Source: JANQIV01 sp050117315 (GTDB taxonomy: Bacteria > Bacteroidota > Ignavibacteria > Ignavibacteriales > Melioribacteraceae). Taken from it: DNA of 64,000 nt. The stretch's first letter is position 1; each line of letters starts with the position of its first letter. Below are positions 63,704-64,000 of this stretch, in pieces. The position numbers and the translations under genes are program-made. The stretch covers positions 62,001 through 126,000 of the forward strand of contig JASFMY010000001.1 in the NCBI GenBank assembly GCA_050117315.1, read 5' to 3'. The notes under the pieces were generated by a model, which was not told where the DNA came from, did not search any database, and saw only the letters and a program-made list of their open reading frames with translations.

Positions 63704-63800
63704 GTTTCGCAAAAAGCTGCTTTGATATTATACTCTATTTGAAAGATTTCTCACCCAAAAAACGGGTTCGAAATGACAATTTTTTTTGCAGAAACTCTAA
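63704..63800. mobile_element. MITE-like hairpin element, copy 3 (degenerate)
   Basis: Right end 'TTTTGCAGAAACTCTA' and inner 'GAAAGATTTCTCACCC', 'ACGGGTTCGAAATGAC' match copy 2; the left end 'TAAGTTTCGCAAAAAG' is decayed. The remaining sequence to 64,000 holds no gene I can support. Confidence 0.65.
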
Positions 63801-64000
63801 TATCTTTTCCCATAATCTTCAATGAACCAACCGGGTTTAAAATATAAAAATAGACGTGTTACATCAACATGAATTAATAGAATTGTTTTATTTTAAGTCG
63901 GCTTTACTGTTTTGTTTGCTCAAAAAAAACTGATTAAAGGGGTAGTTAGAAAGAAGTGCCCGTTTATTAAACTAATCTTATCCCGGTTTCTATTATTTCT

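Noticed and set aside
63815..63905. Minus-strand 29-codon stretch 'TRLFLYFKPGWFIEDYGKRY' with a stop on each side.
   Set aside because: Protein-like at its end but without a start or recognisable family; may be a remnant but not supportable.
1..64000. CRISPR arrays, tRNA and rRNA genes, riboswitches.
   Set aside because: Looked for; no regularly spaced direct repeats with unique spacers and no recognisable structural RNA were seen.

Overview
The window is AT-rich and carries no rRNA, tRNA or CRISPR. A secreted protein at 24108-25835 ends in a type IX secretion sorting domain with the 'NYPNPFNPSTTIKFSIP' signature. Together with a TonB-dependent receptor, many lipoproteins and a DUF3078 outer-membrane protein, this points to the Bacteroidota/Ignavibacteriota/Calditrichota group, most likely an Ignavibacteria-like bacterium. 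That placement is inferred from style only. Almost every gene is on the minus strand.

Region 1 (1-37,300) is a locus for capturing and degrading a rhamnose-containing polysaccharide. It encodes four GH78-type alpha-L-rhamnosidases, two GH43-like propeller proteins, a GH127-like enzyme, two six-hairpin proteins, a TIM-barrel glycosidase-like protein, a carbohydrate acetylesterase, a sulfatase and a TonB receptor. L-rhamnose isomerase (rhaA), the rhamnose/H+ symporter (rhaT) and rhamnose mutarotase (rhaM) sit among them. Region 2 (37,584-40,300) holds a LacI-family regulator with several near-identical palindromic operators, an outer-membrane protein with the same operator, and a decayed copy of part of the neighbouring aldolase gene.

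Region 3 (40,358-54,860) is a tight bacterial-microcompartment (BMC) operon: PduL, four BMC-P, three BMC-H, a PduT-like BMC-T, a PduP-type aldehyde dehydrogenase, PduS, a class II aldolase with a C-terminal encapsulation peptide, acetate kinase, rhamnulokinase, LutC, a LutB-LutA fusion and a second, tandem-domain aldolase. There is no diol dehydratase. The content supports this route: rhamnose to rhamnulose-1-phosphate to DHAP plus L-lactaldehyde; lactaldehyde oxidised inside the shell through lactoyl-CoA and lactoyl-phosphate to lactate with ATP formation; lactate to pyruvate by the Lut proteins; electrons leaving through PduS/PduT. A LacI-type operator lies at the head of the operon, and three decayed genes (isomerase, NagB-like, Nramp-like) sit there too.

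Region 4 (55,500-64,000) is an accessory island. It holds a VapBC pair, a broken VbhA/Fic module, a truncated DUF2778 protein, a short secreted RHS-core toxin candidate with a possible immunity gene and a transglutaminase-like partner, and a TIR-domain gene overlapping an unknown gene. Recurring intergenic repeat blocks and three MITE-like hairpin elements separate them, giving a cassette-like layout.
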